From Botryllus schlosseri (taxonomy: Eukaryota > Chordata > Ascidiacea > Stolidobranchia > Styelidae), in NCBI GenBank assembly GCA_000444245.1, contig ATSW01006971.1:1-27495 (forward strand): DNA of 27,495 bases, given 5' to 3'. The notes beneath the pieces were generated by a model, which made no database searches, had not been told where the DNA came from, and saw only the letters and a list, made by a program, of their open reading frames with translations. A program made the translations under genes and the position numbers. Of this stretch, positions 10,201-18,789 are shown in pieces (the stretch's first letter is position 1; each line of letters begins with the position of its first letter).

Positions 10201-13200
10201 AACAAATCAATATAATGTAATACCACTATCCACGTAAAGATCCATGATATAAGCCTGCTCCAATTTCCAATTTATTACTATAAACGTATACCATACACGA
10301 TATTCGTTCGATTTAAATCATACAAGGGCGTTGGTTCTAGGAGCACTGGGCTCTGATGTGAGCAGTTTATAGAAGATATATATATTTCTTTTAGATTACG
10401 TTACGACCAGTTTAAGACAACGTAAACTGTGAGCTCGGATCACTGCGTTTGTGGTCAATTTATTTGCGATATAATAACGGACGCTCGGTGAAAACCATAG
10501 GGTCCTACAATGGTCTGTAGCGTGTGGAGTTAAGTACAAGTACAGTACAAATTAAATAGATGGACGGGTTGAATTTTAGAATAAACAAATATTTTTCTTT
10601 ATGATATTCCACTGCTTGGTGTTTTTATCGCCCGTTCTATCACTATGCAACGCACTGATAATCAAATGTAGTCAGGGGGTGACGTGGTGTGCATGTGTTT
10701 CTATTATTTTATTCACTTCATTTCACCTTCCTCTTGTTATATTTCATGCATCTCTGCGTCGGTCTCGTGATATTGATAAAAGCAAACGCGGGGCGTAAAA
10801 TACTGAATGCTGATAACTTCCAGGTAAAAGGGGTTACGAAAAATTTGCATCATCTATGGAAAGTATGGGAAATGTTATATCCATTGATGCCACTACTACT
10901 GAAGGTAAATATTGAGTCATCACTCATCATGTCTTTCCCGCACTAGCGCTCAGTGGAAAATGACGAATGTTTTGTGAATTAGTAAAAAGTCGAACTTCAC
11001 GATGTCATGTCCAAGTGTAACCCATATATTTGGTCAAATCGACTATTACATTTTCGATTATATCTGTACGTAAAGTTGATCTTCCAGGTTTGCGTCGATC
11101 CCGAACANACTTATACCAGTCTCCTGAGAGGGATACGATTGTAGATGTCCTTGTCCATACGTGCATTGCATTGCATTGCAAATAATACCACGTAATGTAA
11201 TGGGAGGGCACCAACTCGAGTAACCGTGAACTGAATACTGCAGCACCATTCATTTTTTAGGCTTCAGTTCTGCATACGTATGTATTTATAGATCGCACTT
11301 ACCCGTACTCAGACTTACTCGTGGTTCCACAAAACATCTTTAAGGCGTTTAACGCGATATGCATATACACTATATACACACATACATGCAGCCTTATGAA
11401 AATCCCCATAAAAATTGGTGAAGACAAAATACCATGTAATTATCTGTTACTATCGGGTTCACATCATTGCTATGTTTTGATATATGTATAGTTTCGAGTT
11501 CTTTTTCTCATATATGAACTATAGTTCTCGAATGTATCGTATTTTGGGAACATTTCAAACATATTGCTTCTGAAGTTTGCTACTGTTTGCCAATGTAAGT
11601 AGGGCTAAGCGATATTATTCTGAGAGATAGAGTTTTAAAATTTAGAGTAAATCATTAGTTGAAATAGGTATCAGCTATTAAAAGCGACCTGGAACTTGAA
11701 CATTAATTTAGAGAACAACTCTGATTGCTGTCGTGATTTCACACTATTTTTCAGGATATAGGCTACCAGTTGTGAAGCCAGTTGTGTGTCATTTCCGGCT
11801 CATCTTTCCGACTGAATTTGCAGCTGAAATTTAGAACAATAATCATTTGTTAGCAGCAGAATACCATATCAGCAGGCATGATATTTTTTGCATATGTTGC
11901 AAATACTGAAATAGCGGTGTTGGAGGACGATGTCACCTAATATAAAGCCGACTGTCTCCGCAATATCTAACCTGAATAGTCGATGTAATATGAGTGCAAA
12001 GTTACCTGCATTCATCCAGATCATAATACCACTTATTATTATGATGCAACGACGACAGTGGCGCTTATCGCATTGTTCAGGCCTTACTCGCCACAGCAAC
12101 GCATTTCCTAAAGTCCAGTGTCATTACTTTGGGTATCGAGGACGACTTTTCTTGCACGCGCACTCCTAGTCTTCATTCTCGCTCGCTTTCTTGCATCCAC
12201 TTTCGAGTCTCTGCTACCGACTTTGGGAGCTCGACTCACTCTTCTTCTGGGTTTTCAAGACGCTGCGTTGACAGGGGGGTCGGCGATGAGGAGCCCAGAT
12301 CAACCTCCGGCACATAGATAGGCCTACATGACAGAGCCGAGACTATAGAACCAACAACCACGCATCTATAAATGCAGAAATTGCAGCATGCGTGGGCCGT
12401 GTGTTGCGGCTATACATGGCGTAACAAATTGCACGAGTGGTTGCAACAGAAAAATGCCTATAGTCATTAAGCTAAATCAAAAATTTACGGCTTTCAGCCA
12501 CGGATTCCAAAATGTGGTGGTTATTAACGGAAACCGTGCTGTTGTGGGCATGGATCCACTTCCTAATCGCTGGATACCATCTAGGCTACTACCGGATCGC
12601 TGGATTGATCAATTGTTTCACTCCAAATCCAGATATTATTACTTCATTTAGTAGTATTGATTTACACGCCTGTTTTGTCGCTTCATACAATCTCATTTTA
12701 TTTCTTGTTGGCATCTATATCCAAAACTTTCATATAAAGCCATAATTTCAAAAAGTCCTATTTTTGGCATTTTAAAAGTTTTGGTTTGTGCATGTCGGGC
12801 ATTAATGTTACTGTCACATCGGCCATTAATTCAAGTAATACCCGTAGGCCCAGCAGTGTTAACGTTAGATTGATATGCCGACGATGGTTGTTTCGTCATG
12901 TGAGAGAGTGAGTATGTCATTGATTGTGAAATTTTGCAGTGACTCAAACGTGTTATAACTATTCGACTCGTGAAAGATGCTTCTGGATACCAACAGCCTT
13001 CGCAAATAATATTTCGTACGAAATGGGTGAAAGTAAATGTCGGGAACATGGATCGTCGGTGGCATTGGTCGAAAATATCGAGGAATATAATCTGATAATG
13101 GAAATGCTACGGCCGCTTCGCAAGAAACGTAAGAGCGGTCTAACGTACACGAGTGCTTGGATAAGCGGCATTATTTATCCAGTGAGTATATAATGAATAC

Positions 13201-14947
13201 GGCTGTTCACTTTGTGAATTAGGTCTAATTCAGCGGTGTAAAATCGAATTGGCGTCGCGGTCCAGATTCCAATGTATTGATCGCCTGCGCGACTAACCAG
13301 CCAAATAATGCCAACATGTNNCCCTAAATCCATGTCTTTGTTTATTCCTTTCTTATGAATCCCACTTGCCTCGGGTTATACATGGGCTCTATCCTAGCAA
13401 CACTCTTATTTGCAAACAATGAAATGAATTAACTTATTGAATAATAAATATAAACCACTAAAACAGGTTCTTTAACCAGCAGGTCATAACGATATATCTT
13501 GTCGTATTTCCTTGCTACCATGGTTTTATGTTCGCGTCGTTGTCCCTTTGTATGCGTTGTGAGGAACACAAGACTTCAAACTGGAGTGATTACATACTCG
13601 GACTTGCCAAATTTGGGTTTCTACGGACACAGTTCGGAGTCACTGCACGAAATGGTTATTGAACTCCCGCACTGAACCAACTCACGACTCGCAAGCAAGT
13701 GGGAGATGGAAGATTATTTACCTTCACTCACACTAATTTCATGGATAGAATAAATAAAATCTTCAGATATATGCATTAGCCTATATTCTTTCACAACTAT
13801 GTAAACTTGCATACAGCCGATTTCGCCCCATGTGAATAACTACCTTTTGGTCAATTCTTCCTGACAAATCCTACAAGGCTTGTTATTATAGTACAGTGGT
13901 TCTCAACCTTTTTATATTCGCAGACCCCTTTTGGACCGTCACGAAGCCTCGCGTACCCCAAAGTTTTAGTTCAAATTTAGCTCTATTATCGAGCAACCGT
14001 CGTATGTCCAGCGCAAATATCAACTATAGGCTAGTGATAAACAGCAACAAAATAACCATGATTTAAAATACCGTTATAGCCTGCTCTGTATCTAGAAATT
14101 GTGAAGATTTTATTATTTCAAAACGAATGATGTATAGCTAAATTTCTTGAAAGACGCGGCCAGGTCTTGAAAATCCGCGCCGTCTATCCGATATGAACGA
14201 GTGCCGAAAACTCATTTCCACAAATGCAAATAGAATGATAAAGCGTAACGCACTTGACGCCACCTTTGGGCACTAAAAGTGAGTAGCAGATTTTAGTGAA
14301 CATATAACGTTCATTAGTTATATAACAATCGAGGCTCGATAAAACGTGCAATCATTGAGTGATTGGTTGAATTCATAGGTCACACCAACGTGTCGTCGGA
14401 AATCAGAGCTTATACGAGATACAGCGATTTAGTTGTCACTGATCACTTGACTCACGTCATGAGACCAGAGGGGACCCGCGTTTGTGAAGCTTGGGCTAAG
14501 TCATGGGTAGCCTGTGTGTATAGTGGAGCATCGGTATTCATCTTCCGATGTTGAGAGATTACATCAGCTTTATCTTTACAATTCAAAATTTCCACTGGCG
14601 TGTTTTGGCAGATCTTTCTTTTTGGGTCTAATACGGACTTCCGCGTACCTGTCATTATGAGTTCACCCGAAATCGAAGTATAACCACGGTATCAACAACA
14701 GCTTTTAAACCAGATTCCATGAGTCGATATTCTCTAACTCTAATATATCATTTAGAATACAGAAGCAATTAATCCGGAGCAGATGTATTTGAAATGGTAT
14801 CAGGACGAGAAATATCCGAAAGCGAACGCAGGCTGGACCCGCCTCGCTCTTTATACGGACGACAAAGGACAACGATTCGAAGGAATGATAAATAGACCCC
14901 CAAATGAATTAATGCATGGTGTTGTCTGTAGCTATACTTCCACCTGA
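4209..14947 (+). CDS. Secreted C-type lectin-like protein, gene A (five exons)
   Basis: I join exons 4209-4275, 5749-5798, 8245-8254, 12940-13181 and 14756-14947, all with GT-AG borders and compatible phases (1, 0, 1, 0), giving 186 residues plus a stop. Residues 1-22 are a hydrophobic signal peptide, so the product should be secreted. Residues 23-42 form a short linker with Cys31. Residues 43-186 are a C-type lectin-like fold: N-terminal hairpin cysteines 47 and 56, helix ES-K-C at 76, an EEYNLIM helix, A-W-I at 115-117 (the WIGL position), W137 and P144, a L-A-L-Y strand, and final V-V-C at 181. Cys76-Cys181 is the standard first disulphide. The second pair and any EPN, QPD or WND calcium/sugar motif are missing, so sugar binding of the usual kind is doubtful. 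Sequons lie at N49 and N66. No AATAAA was seen within about 200 bases of the stop. A paralogue follows downstream. Exons 1-3 are supported by that copy; exons 4-5 by domain homology. Confidence 0.88.
4288..4435 (+). repeat. Dispersed repeat family G, copy 1 (intron 1)
   Basis: Starts CAGTGGTGGCCCTACGA and runs about 150 bases with clear similarity to 26233-26360, including TTATCGCAA and CGGTGAACGAAACTTGA-like blocks. It lies 12 bases inside intron 1 of gene A. The CAGTGG start is hAT-like but I could not pair a second end, so family assignment is open. The right boundary is only the limit of visible similarity. Confidence 0.6.
4590..4960. repeat. Diverged tandem duplication, period about 122 bp
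   Basis: TTTTGCGTCGCATCAAT at 4720 recurs as TTTTGCGTCGTATCAAT at 4842, followed in both by GTAA, an AATACGTC block and a CGCGCATTTAC block. It fills much of intron 1 between repeat G and the family B hAT element. The sequence is rich in ACGC/GCGT, unlike the AT-rich surroundings. No terminal inverted repeats or coding were found. Confidence 0.6.
4972..5723 (+). mobile_element. hAT-type element family B, copy 2, just upstream of exon 2
   Basis: Aligns with 1875-2649: the ATTTTTCGTATGACTTGACT and TCATCAGAAATGCAGATTGACT blocks at the left, and GACTCGAGTCA arrays with a terminal TTCCAACACTG at the right. About 750 bp. Its right end is only 25 bases from the exon 2 acceptor (AG at 5747-5748). 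The homologous site in gene B near 23095 has no such insertion. The left boundary is approximate and no clean target duplication was seen. No transposase coding. Confidence 0.78.
5749..5798 (+). CDS. Gene A exon 2: cysteine-bearing linker (50 nt)
   Basis: Acceptor TATTTACAG, donor GTGAGT. With the split G from exon 1 it encodes DGMSTAADCERTVEMTV. The paralogous exon at 23116-23165 is also exactly 50 nt and encodes DDMSTDAACERTVEMTI, with the cysteine, ERTVEMT core, phase and splice sites kept, which is strong evidence that this is a real exon. The exon ends in phase 0. Confidence 0.92.
5930..6329. other. Intron 2 left part, nothing recognised
   Basis: The first 100 bases after exon 2 align loosely with the start of intron 2 in gene B (shared GTAATTTAATGTC-like block). 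Beyond that no element, gene or repeat could be supported. Confidence 0.4.
6338..7546 (+). mobile_element. hAT element family F, perfect target duplication
   Basis: Begins CAGACTTGGACAACTGG and ends CAAGTTTTCCAAGTCTG (its near inverse), 1209 bp. A perfect 8-bp duplication ACGCCACT lies at 6330-6337 and 7547-7554. Both subterminal zones are packed with AGATTAGAATTAGA units. The interior holds a separate hAT-like end at 6593 and a short hairpin at 7304-7330 (AAAATGCCTC, 7-base loop, GAGGCATTTT). No complete transposase was recognised; internal frames are short and unrecognised. Confidence 0.88.
6593..6680 (+). mobile_element. hAT-like terminus inside element F
   Basis: CAGGGGTGACCGCAATCGCC followed by a GCGGGCGATC block is the kind of end carried by CAGGGGTG-type hAT elements. 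A plausible matching inverse end, GCAGTTTCCCCACCCCTG, lies at 8029-8046, but that falls outside element F, so a simple nested pair is impossible. It may be a truncated insertion or part of the internal sequence of F. Confidence 0.4.
7692..7817 (+). repeat. Minisatellite, unit about 16 bp
   Basis: About eight head-to-tail units of the form ATTCTCGGTAATGTCC with G/T and T/C alternations between units (ATTCTCTGTAATGGCC and similar). It lies in intron 2 of gene A and is absent from the corresponding intron of gene B. A minus-strand open frame through it is simply the repeat read in phase. Confidence 0.85.
7960..8046 (-). mobile_element. hAT-like terminus (CAGGGGTGGGGAAACTGCGG)
   Basis: On the minus strand from 8046 the sequence reads CAGGGGTGGGGAAACTGCGG then CTCGCGAGACGC, a typical hAT end. 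Flanking bases CACTACAC resemble TACTATAC before 6593 at 6 of 8 positions, but the arrangement with element F makes that pairing questionable. The extent to the left is unclear. Confidence 0.5.
8245..8254 (+). CDS. Gene A exon 3: 10-nt microexon
   Basis: AGCTTCGATG lies between acceptor TTTCTTTGCAG and donor GTGAGT. It encodes Ser-Phe-Asp plus the first base of a valine codon. Exon 2 ends in phase 0 and exon 4 begins two bases into a codon boundary (needs one incoming base), so skipping this exon would shift the frame of the whole lectin domain; including it restores it. The same ten bases with good splice sites occur at 25380-25389 in gene B, although both flanks are diverged. Confidence 0.82.
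8560..8940. other. Right part of duplicated block, intron 3
   Basis: Sequence from the microexon to about 8690 aligns with 25390-26232 once the two insertions in the second copy are removed (shared CCGAATACACT, GTCRAYGAATAA and TTACGACCAG-like blocks). Beyond about 8690 I see no further homology and no gene. Confidence 0.55.
8940..10490 (-). mobile_element. hAT-type element family B, copy 3, interrupted
   Basis: Reversed relative to copies 1 and 2. The left portion (8940-9082) carries TCAAGTCGAGTCAATCGATT arrays; the right portion (9962-10490) aligns with the interior of copy 2, for example TTCGTTCGATTTAAATCAT, ATCACTGCGTTTGTGGTCAA and ATTTATTTGCGATAT. A second element (9083-9961) sits inside it. 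The far end near 10490 lacks the expected terminus, so the copy is truncated there. No coding is visible. Confidence 0.72.
9083..9961 (-). mobile_element. hAT element family E nested in family B copy 3, with transposase C-terminal remnant
   Basis: Ends AGTGGTTCGCAACC and GGTTGAAAACGACT are near inverse repeats of the common AGTGGTTCTCAACC hAT end, with a partly eroded 8-bp duplication (ACTAGTGG at 9075-9082, ACTAGTAA at 9962-9969). On the + strand at about 9595-9700 a frame reads INITFATTYLCGNGFSEFV then IKSKA, matching the end of hAT (ZBED5-like) transposases, where T-Y-x-C-E-x-G-F-S and I-K-x-K are standard. Here the usual acidic residue after C is glycine. The rest of the transposase is absent, so it is an 879-bp internally deleted, inactive copy. 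The coding remnant is on the + strand; I list the whole as minus relative to the related end at 13894. Confidence 0.8.
10491..12100. other. Intron 3 middle, nothing recognised
   Basis: AT-rich sequence with only short, featureless open frames. A GCATT pentamer repeat of three to four units sits at about 11163-11180. I could not pair inverted ends or recognise a domain. Confidence 0.4.
12130..12325 (-). repeat. SINE body, tRNA head missing
   Basis: The block GAGGAGCCCAGATCAACCTC (about 12288) and TTCTGGGTTTTC (about 12246) match the body of the SINE at 18790-19015 (GAGGAGCCCAGATAAACCTC; TTCTGGGCTTTC) in the same orientation. The polymerase III head that follows in that copy is absent here, as expected for a 5'-truncated SINE insertion on the minus strand. 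Confidence 0.6.
12330..12939. other. Intron 3 right part, nothing recognised
   Basis: Open frames at about 12388-12745 show no domain, no splice logic and no second copy. They lie 200-550 bases upstream of exon 4 and are not needed for its phase. I find no repeat with defined ends. Confidence 0.35.
12940..13181 (+). CDS. Gene A exon 4: N-terminal two thirds of the lectin-like domain
   Basis: Acceptor GAAATTTTGCAG, donor GTGAGT at 13182. Reading with one base from the microexon gives VTQTCYNYSTRERCFW, then ANNISYEMGESKCREHG, VALVENIEEYNLIM and TSAWISGIIYP. The C-hairpin-C, ES-K-C, V-A-L-V, E-E-Y-N and A-W-I elements occur in the order and spacing of a long-form C-type lectin-like domain. A basic loop (L-R-K-K-R-K) lies between the second helix and the W-I strand. 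The exon ends in phase 0. Confidence 0.93.
13894..14275 (+). mobile_element. hAT element family E, copy 2, truncated (intron 4)
   Basis: Starts CAGTGGTTCTCAACCTTTTT and then aligns, in reverse orientation, with the right half of 9083-9961: for example CGAGCAACCGTCGTATG against its inverse, ATAGGCTAGTGATAAACAGC against its inverse, and GTGGAAATG-type blocks. Similarity fades near 14275 with no matching second end, so the copy is incomplete. It lies within intron 4 of gene A. Confidence 0.72.
14756..14947 (+). CDS. Gene A exon 5: C-terminal part of the lectin-like domain and stop
   Basis: Acceptor ATATATCATTTAG. Phase 0 reading gives 63 residues then TGA at 14945-14947, including YLKWYQDEKYPKANAGW, TRLALYTDDKGQRFEGM and NELMHGVVCSYTST. 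The W-Y-x4-Y-P, L-A-L-Y and V-V-C-x-Y signatures match the C-terminal half of divergent invertebrate C-type lectin-like domains. The cysteine normally found before the C-terminal loop is replaced in the R-L-A-L stretch, and no W-N-D is present. Confidence 0.92.
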   Translation, partial: NTEAINPEQMYLKWYQDEKYPKANAGWTRLALYTDDKGQRFEGMINRPPNELMHGVVCSYTST

Positions 14948-15866
14948 GGGAGGCAAGGGGGATTGCAAACGACATATTCCTCCCAAGAATGTTACAATCA
15001 TACAATTCGTAAAATTAAGGGAATCCGTTTCATTTTCGTTTGCTAGTCATTGTGCAGTTGTTGATCCCCGCAGACAAGACTTGTTTTCATGGAGTGCAAT
15101 TTGTAAAACACGAATTTACTAAAGAATTCAAAATTACATTGTCAGTGTTTCTAAAGCAGGGGTTCTTAACCTTTGTTCCACGAAACACTATGGTTGCCCT
15201 TAGTCTGTCTAAGAGGCCTCGCTGCAGGTCGAGACACACATTCAACACATGCATATGATTTGTTACGATACAACCGTCTTGGCGATCACTGGTTGTAGAT
15301 AATTAGGGCCGACAAGTAGTTGAATTTCGATGGTCNAATTTTAGTGGTTGTATACGTCGTGTGCAGTGACATACTTGGGAGAAGTTGGTTCGAAACCGGA
15401 AGCCCGCCCTCCTGAAATGCCAATTCGATCATCAATATTTGGATACACTCATTCGTAATTAAGCAATTTGTATCACGCTGTTGTATTTCACTGTCACACT
15501 GATCTGCGCTAAATATTCGTCTGAAACTTTCAATTTAATAATTTTGTTCTTTTAATACTCACTGTTGATGTACATTTCATTTGGAGTACCAGTANTCAAT
15601 CTANAGTAATGTATTAGACGAGCAGTTAGATATATGTATCGNAGTGGAATTCTGTTTTATGGCTCTGCTGCCTAAATCTGGAGTTCTGCGAATGCTTGCA
15701 GATTATGGTAAGTGTTCCGCAGGTTATCAGAGGTCTTATGAGCCAATCCCATATTTTCGTAATCGTAATTCACTTATCGGAACTAACTATATAGACTAAT
15801 TTGGTGATTTAAAATAGGTCGTCACGATAATACCGCTGCCAGAACATGACTGACCTAGAGCTGCTC
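14948..15866. other. Gene A 3' flank
   Basis: Presumed 3'-UTR and intergenic sequence. I see no AATAAA before about 15150. At 15157 CAGGGGTTCTTAACCTTTG resembles a hAT terminus, but no partner end was found. Several ambiguous bases lie at 15335-15650. No gene is supported. Confidence 0.4.
15157..15240 (+). mobile_element. Solitary hAT-like terminus
   Basis: CAGGGGTTCTTAACCTTTGT is close to the CAGTGGTTCTCAACCTTTTT end seen at 13894. The sequence after it shows no similarity to that copy and no opposing end was located, so this is at best a fragment. Confidence 0.4.
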
Positions 15867-16157
15867 AAAAATAACATTTTTTCTCGGATTCCAGCCATTC
15901 ACTTGTTAAAGTGTCAGGTTACCCTGAAAACCGCTGCACACCAAATTTGGTTCAATTCTAACAAGTATAGGACTCTGGAGTTACAATTAAAATTTTAAAT
16001 TTTTAAATTTTACCTAATAAATTTAAAATTTTATTCGGAACTGCGGAGTCTATTCTTGTTAGAATTGAACCAAATTTGGTGTGCGGCGTTTTTTAGGGTA
16101 ACCTGGCAATTTATTAAGTGAATGGCTGGAATCCGGGGAAAAAAGTTATTTTTGACC
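15867..16157. mobile_element. Foldback (long inverted repeat) element
   Basis: Two arms of about 120 bases are near-perfect inverse complements: 15867-15985 and 16044-16157, sharing GATTCCAGCCATTCACTT, CAGGTTACCCT and CACACCAAATTTGGTTCA then ATTCTAACAAG. The loop is a 55-60 base AAATTTTAAATTT-rich spacer, itself partly palindromic. The shape fits a foldback or MITE-type element able to form one hairpin. No flanking target duplication is evident. It lies between gene A and the gene B block. Confidence 0.88.
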
Positions 16158-16429
16158 CCCCAATTGTTTTGCAAAATAAGAAAGCCCTCCAATGATTGGA
16201 TATTCTTACTTCCTACAACAACATTACGATGACTTAACATGACTGGTAAAAAATCAGAATGGAAATCGTAGTTTGTACAAGAGTCTTCATAAGTTAATTC
16301 GCCATGTTTCTTCTGAGAAGAGAGCTTGTTTAATGTTGTACCATGTGTGGTGTAGTGCAATTGTCCGTTAGAGATGTGATGTAATCGAAAGCGCATCGAG
16401 TCAACATCACCATTTATCACTCCATGCAA
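16158..16429 (-). other. Unassigned open frame extending from foldback arm
   Basis: A minus-strand frame from 16429 runs about 90 codons before entering the foldback arm and stopping near 16031. It contains HGELTYEDSC and VGSKNIQSLEGFLIL but I recognise no domain, and its end is formed by palindromic repeat sequence. It could be element-encoded debris or chance; an independent host gene is unlikely. Confidence 0.25.
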
Positions 16430-16494
16430 TGACGGCGTGTTGTACGCCTTGCGTAGAAGCAGGGGATGTCAGCTCCAAGAAAAAGTCGTTGTTT

Positions 16495-16565
16495 GCCCGA
16501 GCTGAAGTTCGAATCCATGACGTACCGAGGAACGAGCCCGATGCTCTACCATTACACAATCCTGA
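16495..16565 (-). repeat. tRNA-like sequence (SINE head or tRNA pseudogene)
   Basis: Minus strand reads GTGTAATGGTAGAGCATCGG, a good A box and D-arm, with GGATTCGAAC about 45 bases later in T-arm position. The T-stem does not pair well, so a functional tRNA is unlikely. It abuts the truncated end of the hAT family A copy at 16565, suggesting the SINE insertion or a deletion removed the rest of that MITE. Confidence 0.5.
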
Positions 16566-16831
16566 TCGTGACTTCGGAAATGTGTTATTTCCAGTAACGT
16601 TCGTAGCTTTGTACTATGACTCGTATGCTGCGATACGGCCAATCAAGGTTTCAGGGCTTCCTCAGTGAAAATTAGTATCAAAACTATAATTCTCGTTAGT
16701 AAATTATCTTTCAGTTGCGAGGAGCGTATAATTTCAGTACTCTAAAAAATCGTGTTCTACTACTCGACTCGAATCATCAAAATTAATACTCGATTCAGAT
16801 TCGAGTACTCGAATCATTATGCCCAGCCCTA
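16565..16831 (-). mobile_element. hAT MITE family A, copy 2, truncated
   Basis: From 16831 backwards the minus strand reads TAGGGCTGGGCATAATGATT and continues in step with 415-700, including ATTATAGTTT, TATCGCAGCATACGA and CGTTACTGGAAATAACACAT blocks. Similarity stops at about 16565 where the tRNA-like sequence begins. The missing half means no target duplication can be verified. Confidence 0.85.
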
Positions 16832-17137
16832 GCCAGCAGCTATATTTTGTGTGTGCATGATGTTTTCTGGAGTGCTTTTCGCGAATGAGATGTATAACAC
16901 GTACAATATTTGTTATAACTCATGGCTGCGGCGTGAGCTAATCTATTAGTTTAAATATACGTGGACTAAAATATAAAATTATGCAATACGTTTCGAAGTG
17001 TCAGAGATTTACTTGGACTCCTTCTGCTCTGTGTCGTTCGTTCTTATACCGAGTCTTTACAAAACAAGCGCAGGGGAAGTCCTGATGAAGGGCGGTAACA
17101 GGAAATCAACTAAAAGCGGAAGGAACAGAGTCTAAAG

Positions 17138-17528
17138 CAGTGGTTCCCAACGTGGGCGATTTCTGGAAAACAAAGGGGTGAAATACTAAAGTAGGCGACT
17201 GGGGGCGAAAATGTTAGAACGTCCAGTGAGATATATTTAACTATCATGGCCAAAAATACGCCTAAAGGCGGCTTATCCTGCATATGACGCGAAGAAAAGG
17301 TCAACTCAACGGCAAGTAGACTCAGAAACCGGTTTTCCGAGCCCTACTCGGAAAAATGATCTATTTTGGCCAATTCGAAAGTGGTCAGAGATAGGTGAAT
17401 AAGTGTCACGTATATATATCCTCATTTTTGGATCCATAAATATGGGTATGTGGGGGTGGAGGGTGGGGCTAAAATTCGTGTCGAGCTCGATAAAAGGGCC
17501 ATGAGTCGGAAAGGGTTGTGAACCATCG
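17138..17528 (+). mobile_element. hAT MITE with near-perfect target duplication
   Basis: Begins CAGTGGTTCCCAACGTGGGC and ends GGGTTGTGAACCATCG, 391 bp. It is flanked by GTCTAAAG (17130-17137) and GTCTAAAA (17529-17536), an 8-bp duplication with one mismatch. The CAGTGGTTCCCAACGTGGG end is shared by many animal hAT elements. No coding. Confidence 0.85.
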
Positions 17529-17536
17529 GTCTAAAA

Positions 17537-18300
17537 AAGAGGGCCCAAAGGTCGATATCGGTGTCTGTTACAATATAACATGTCTTGTGTATCGCATTAA
17601 ACAATGCTTATCTTGAGAAGATGAAATATAAACACTCACGGTTAACAATATTGCCGTAGGGCGAGGATGTGTTGCGATATTTGTATAATAGAACTGCAGT
17701 ACCTGATATTCACGATTTCAAGTGAGAATCAAACAATTCCGAGTATTACACTATAACATGGATAGGAATACAACTGTCCTCGACAACATTTTGTAAAGCC
17801 CGCGAAGACATGGGCAGACCATTGTTACATTGCTATGGATCAGAGTTTCTACAGTTGCGACAGATATTACCTCAAAACAAGGCATAAAATTGCCAACACA
17901 CCAATCCGACAGATTTGGCTTTTATGATACAATTCACATATCAAATCAAGATAGATCCGCACGTCTTCTAAGATTTTTTACATTAGACAACGATGCATTA
18001 TCTACATCAAATTTGTTGATGTCAATAATGGAATGGTTGATTAGCCAAAATTCGCTGACTACCTACACGTAGTGTAGTTCGTTCTTGCTATTTTTTGATT
18101 GCAGGCAAAGCTCACAGCAGAAAGTTACTAAATATGCACAAACGGAAAGCTGAAAATTTCCATCAAACTTTTTCTAAGAAAGCAAATAATTTTAGAATTT
18201 GACGAGGTGTAAGGTCGTTTGGTGCTGATTTTTTTTCAAGCTGCCAGCTTTCTGCGGAGCATGGATCGAAGTTGAAATGCAAATAGTTTCAACCAAAAAT
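17537..18300. other. Intergenic interval, nothing recognised
   Basis: An open frame at about 17830-18072 has no recognisable domain. No RNA gene or paired repeat was found. Confidence 0.35.
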
Positions 18301-18309
18301 CGCGAAAAA

Positions 18310-18435
18310 TTGTTATAGAGGAAAAAGGTTCACAGTTCAGAATCTACCAAGGTTCGCATGCGAATGTGAATCTCCAAATTTCCAAGGTTCAAACACAAAA
18401 CGCGAACGTGAACCTCGCGTTCAAATCATCCCTAG
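18310..18435 (-). mobile_element. hAT-like terminus with GTTCACGTTCGCG repeats
   Basis: On the minus strand from 18435 the sequence reads CTAGGGATGATTTGAACGCG followed by alternating GGTTCACG, GTTCGCG and GAACCTTGG motifs, a pattern of subterminal repeats behind a TAGGG-type end. The other end was not located. It directly precedes the left boundary of the gene B duplication block. Confidence 0.5.
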
Positions 18436-18789
18436 TAATTTTTGAATCGTCAGTTATTCGATATCATATTGTATGTCATCCTTCGGTTGTTGCAGTCGCT
18501 ATATACGTATAAGTACAAATGGTTGACAACTTGACATGCATGAACCAACAACCACATTACAAGGATGTTATCTAATACGGAAGTCAGTTAATCCGCAAGC
18601 TGTCGCGGCTCAATGGAGGCTATTCACTAGTAGGACAATACAATACACTCATTGAGTTATATTTTTCTTCTAAACAAGTCACACACAATGTACAATGCGA
18701 TAAGACACAATGCAATGTAACGAAAAGATAGGAGGATGTCGAACGACACGCAGTTGCATTCCTTTTAATCTCACATCCACGTCGGCCTA

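Noticed and set aside
16495-16565. Functional tRNA gene on the minus strand
   Set aside because: A-box and T-loop are recognisable but the T-stem does not pair and no sound acceptor stem was found; better read as a SINE head or pseudogene.
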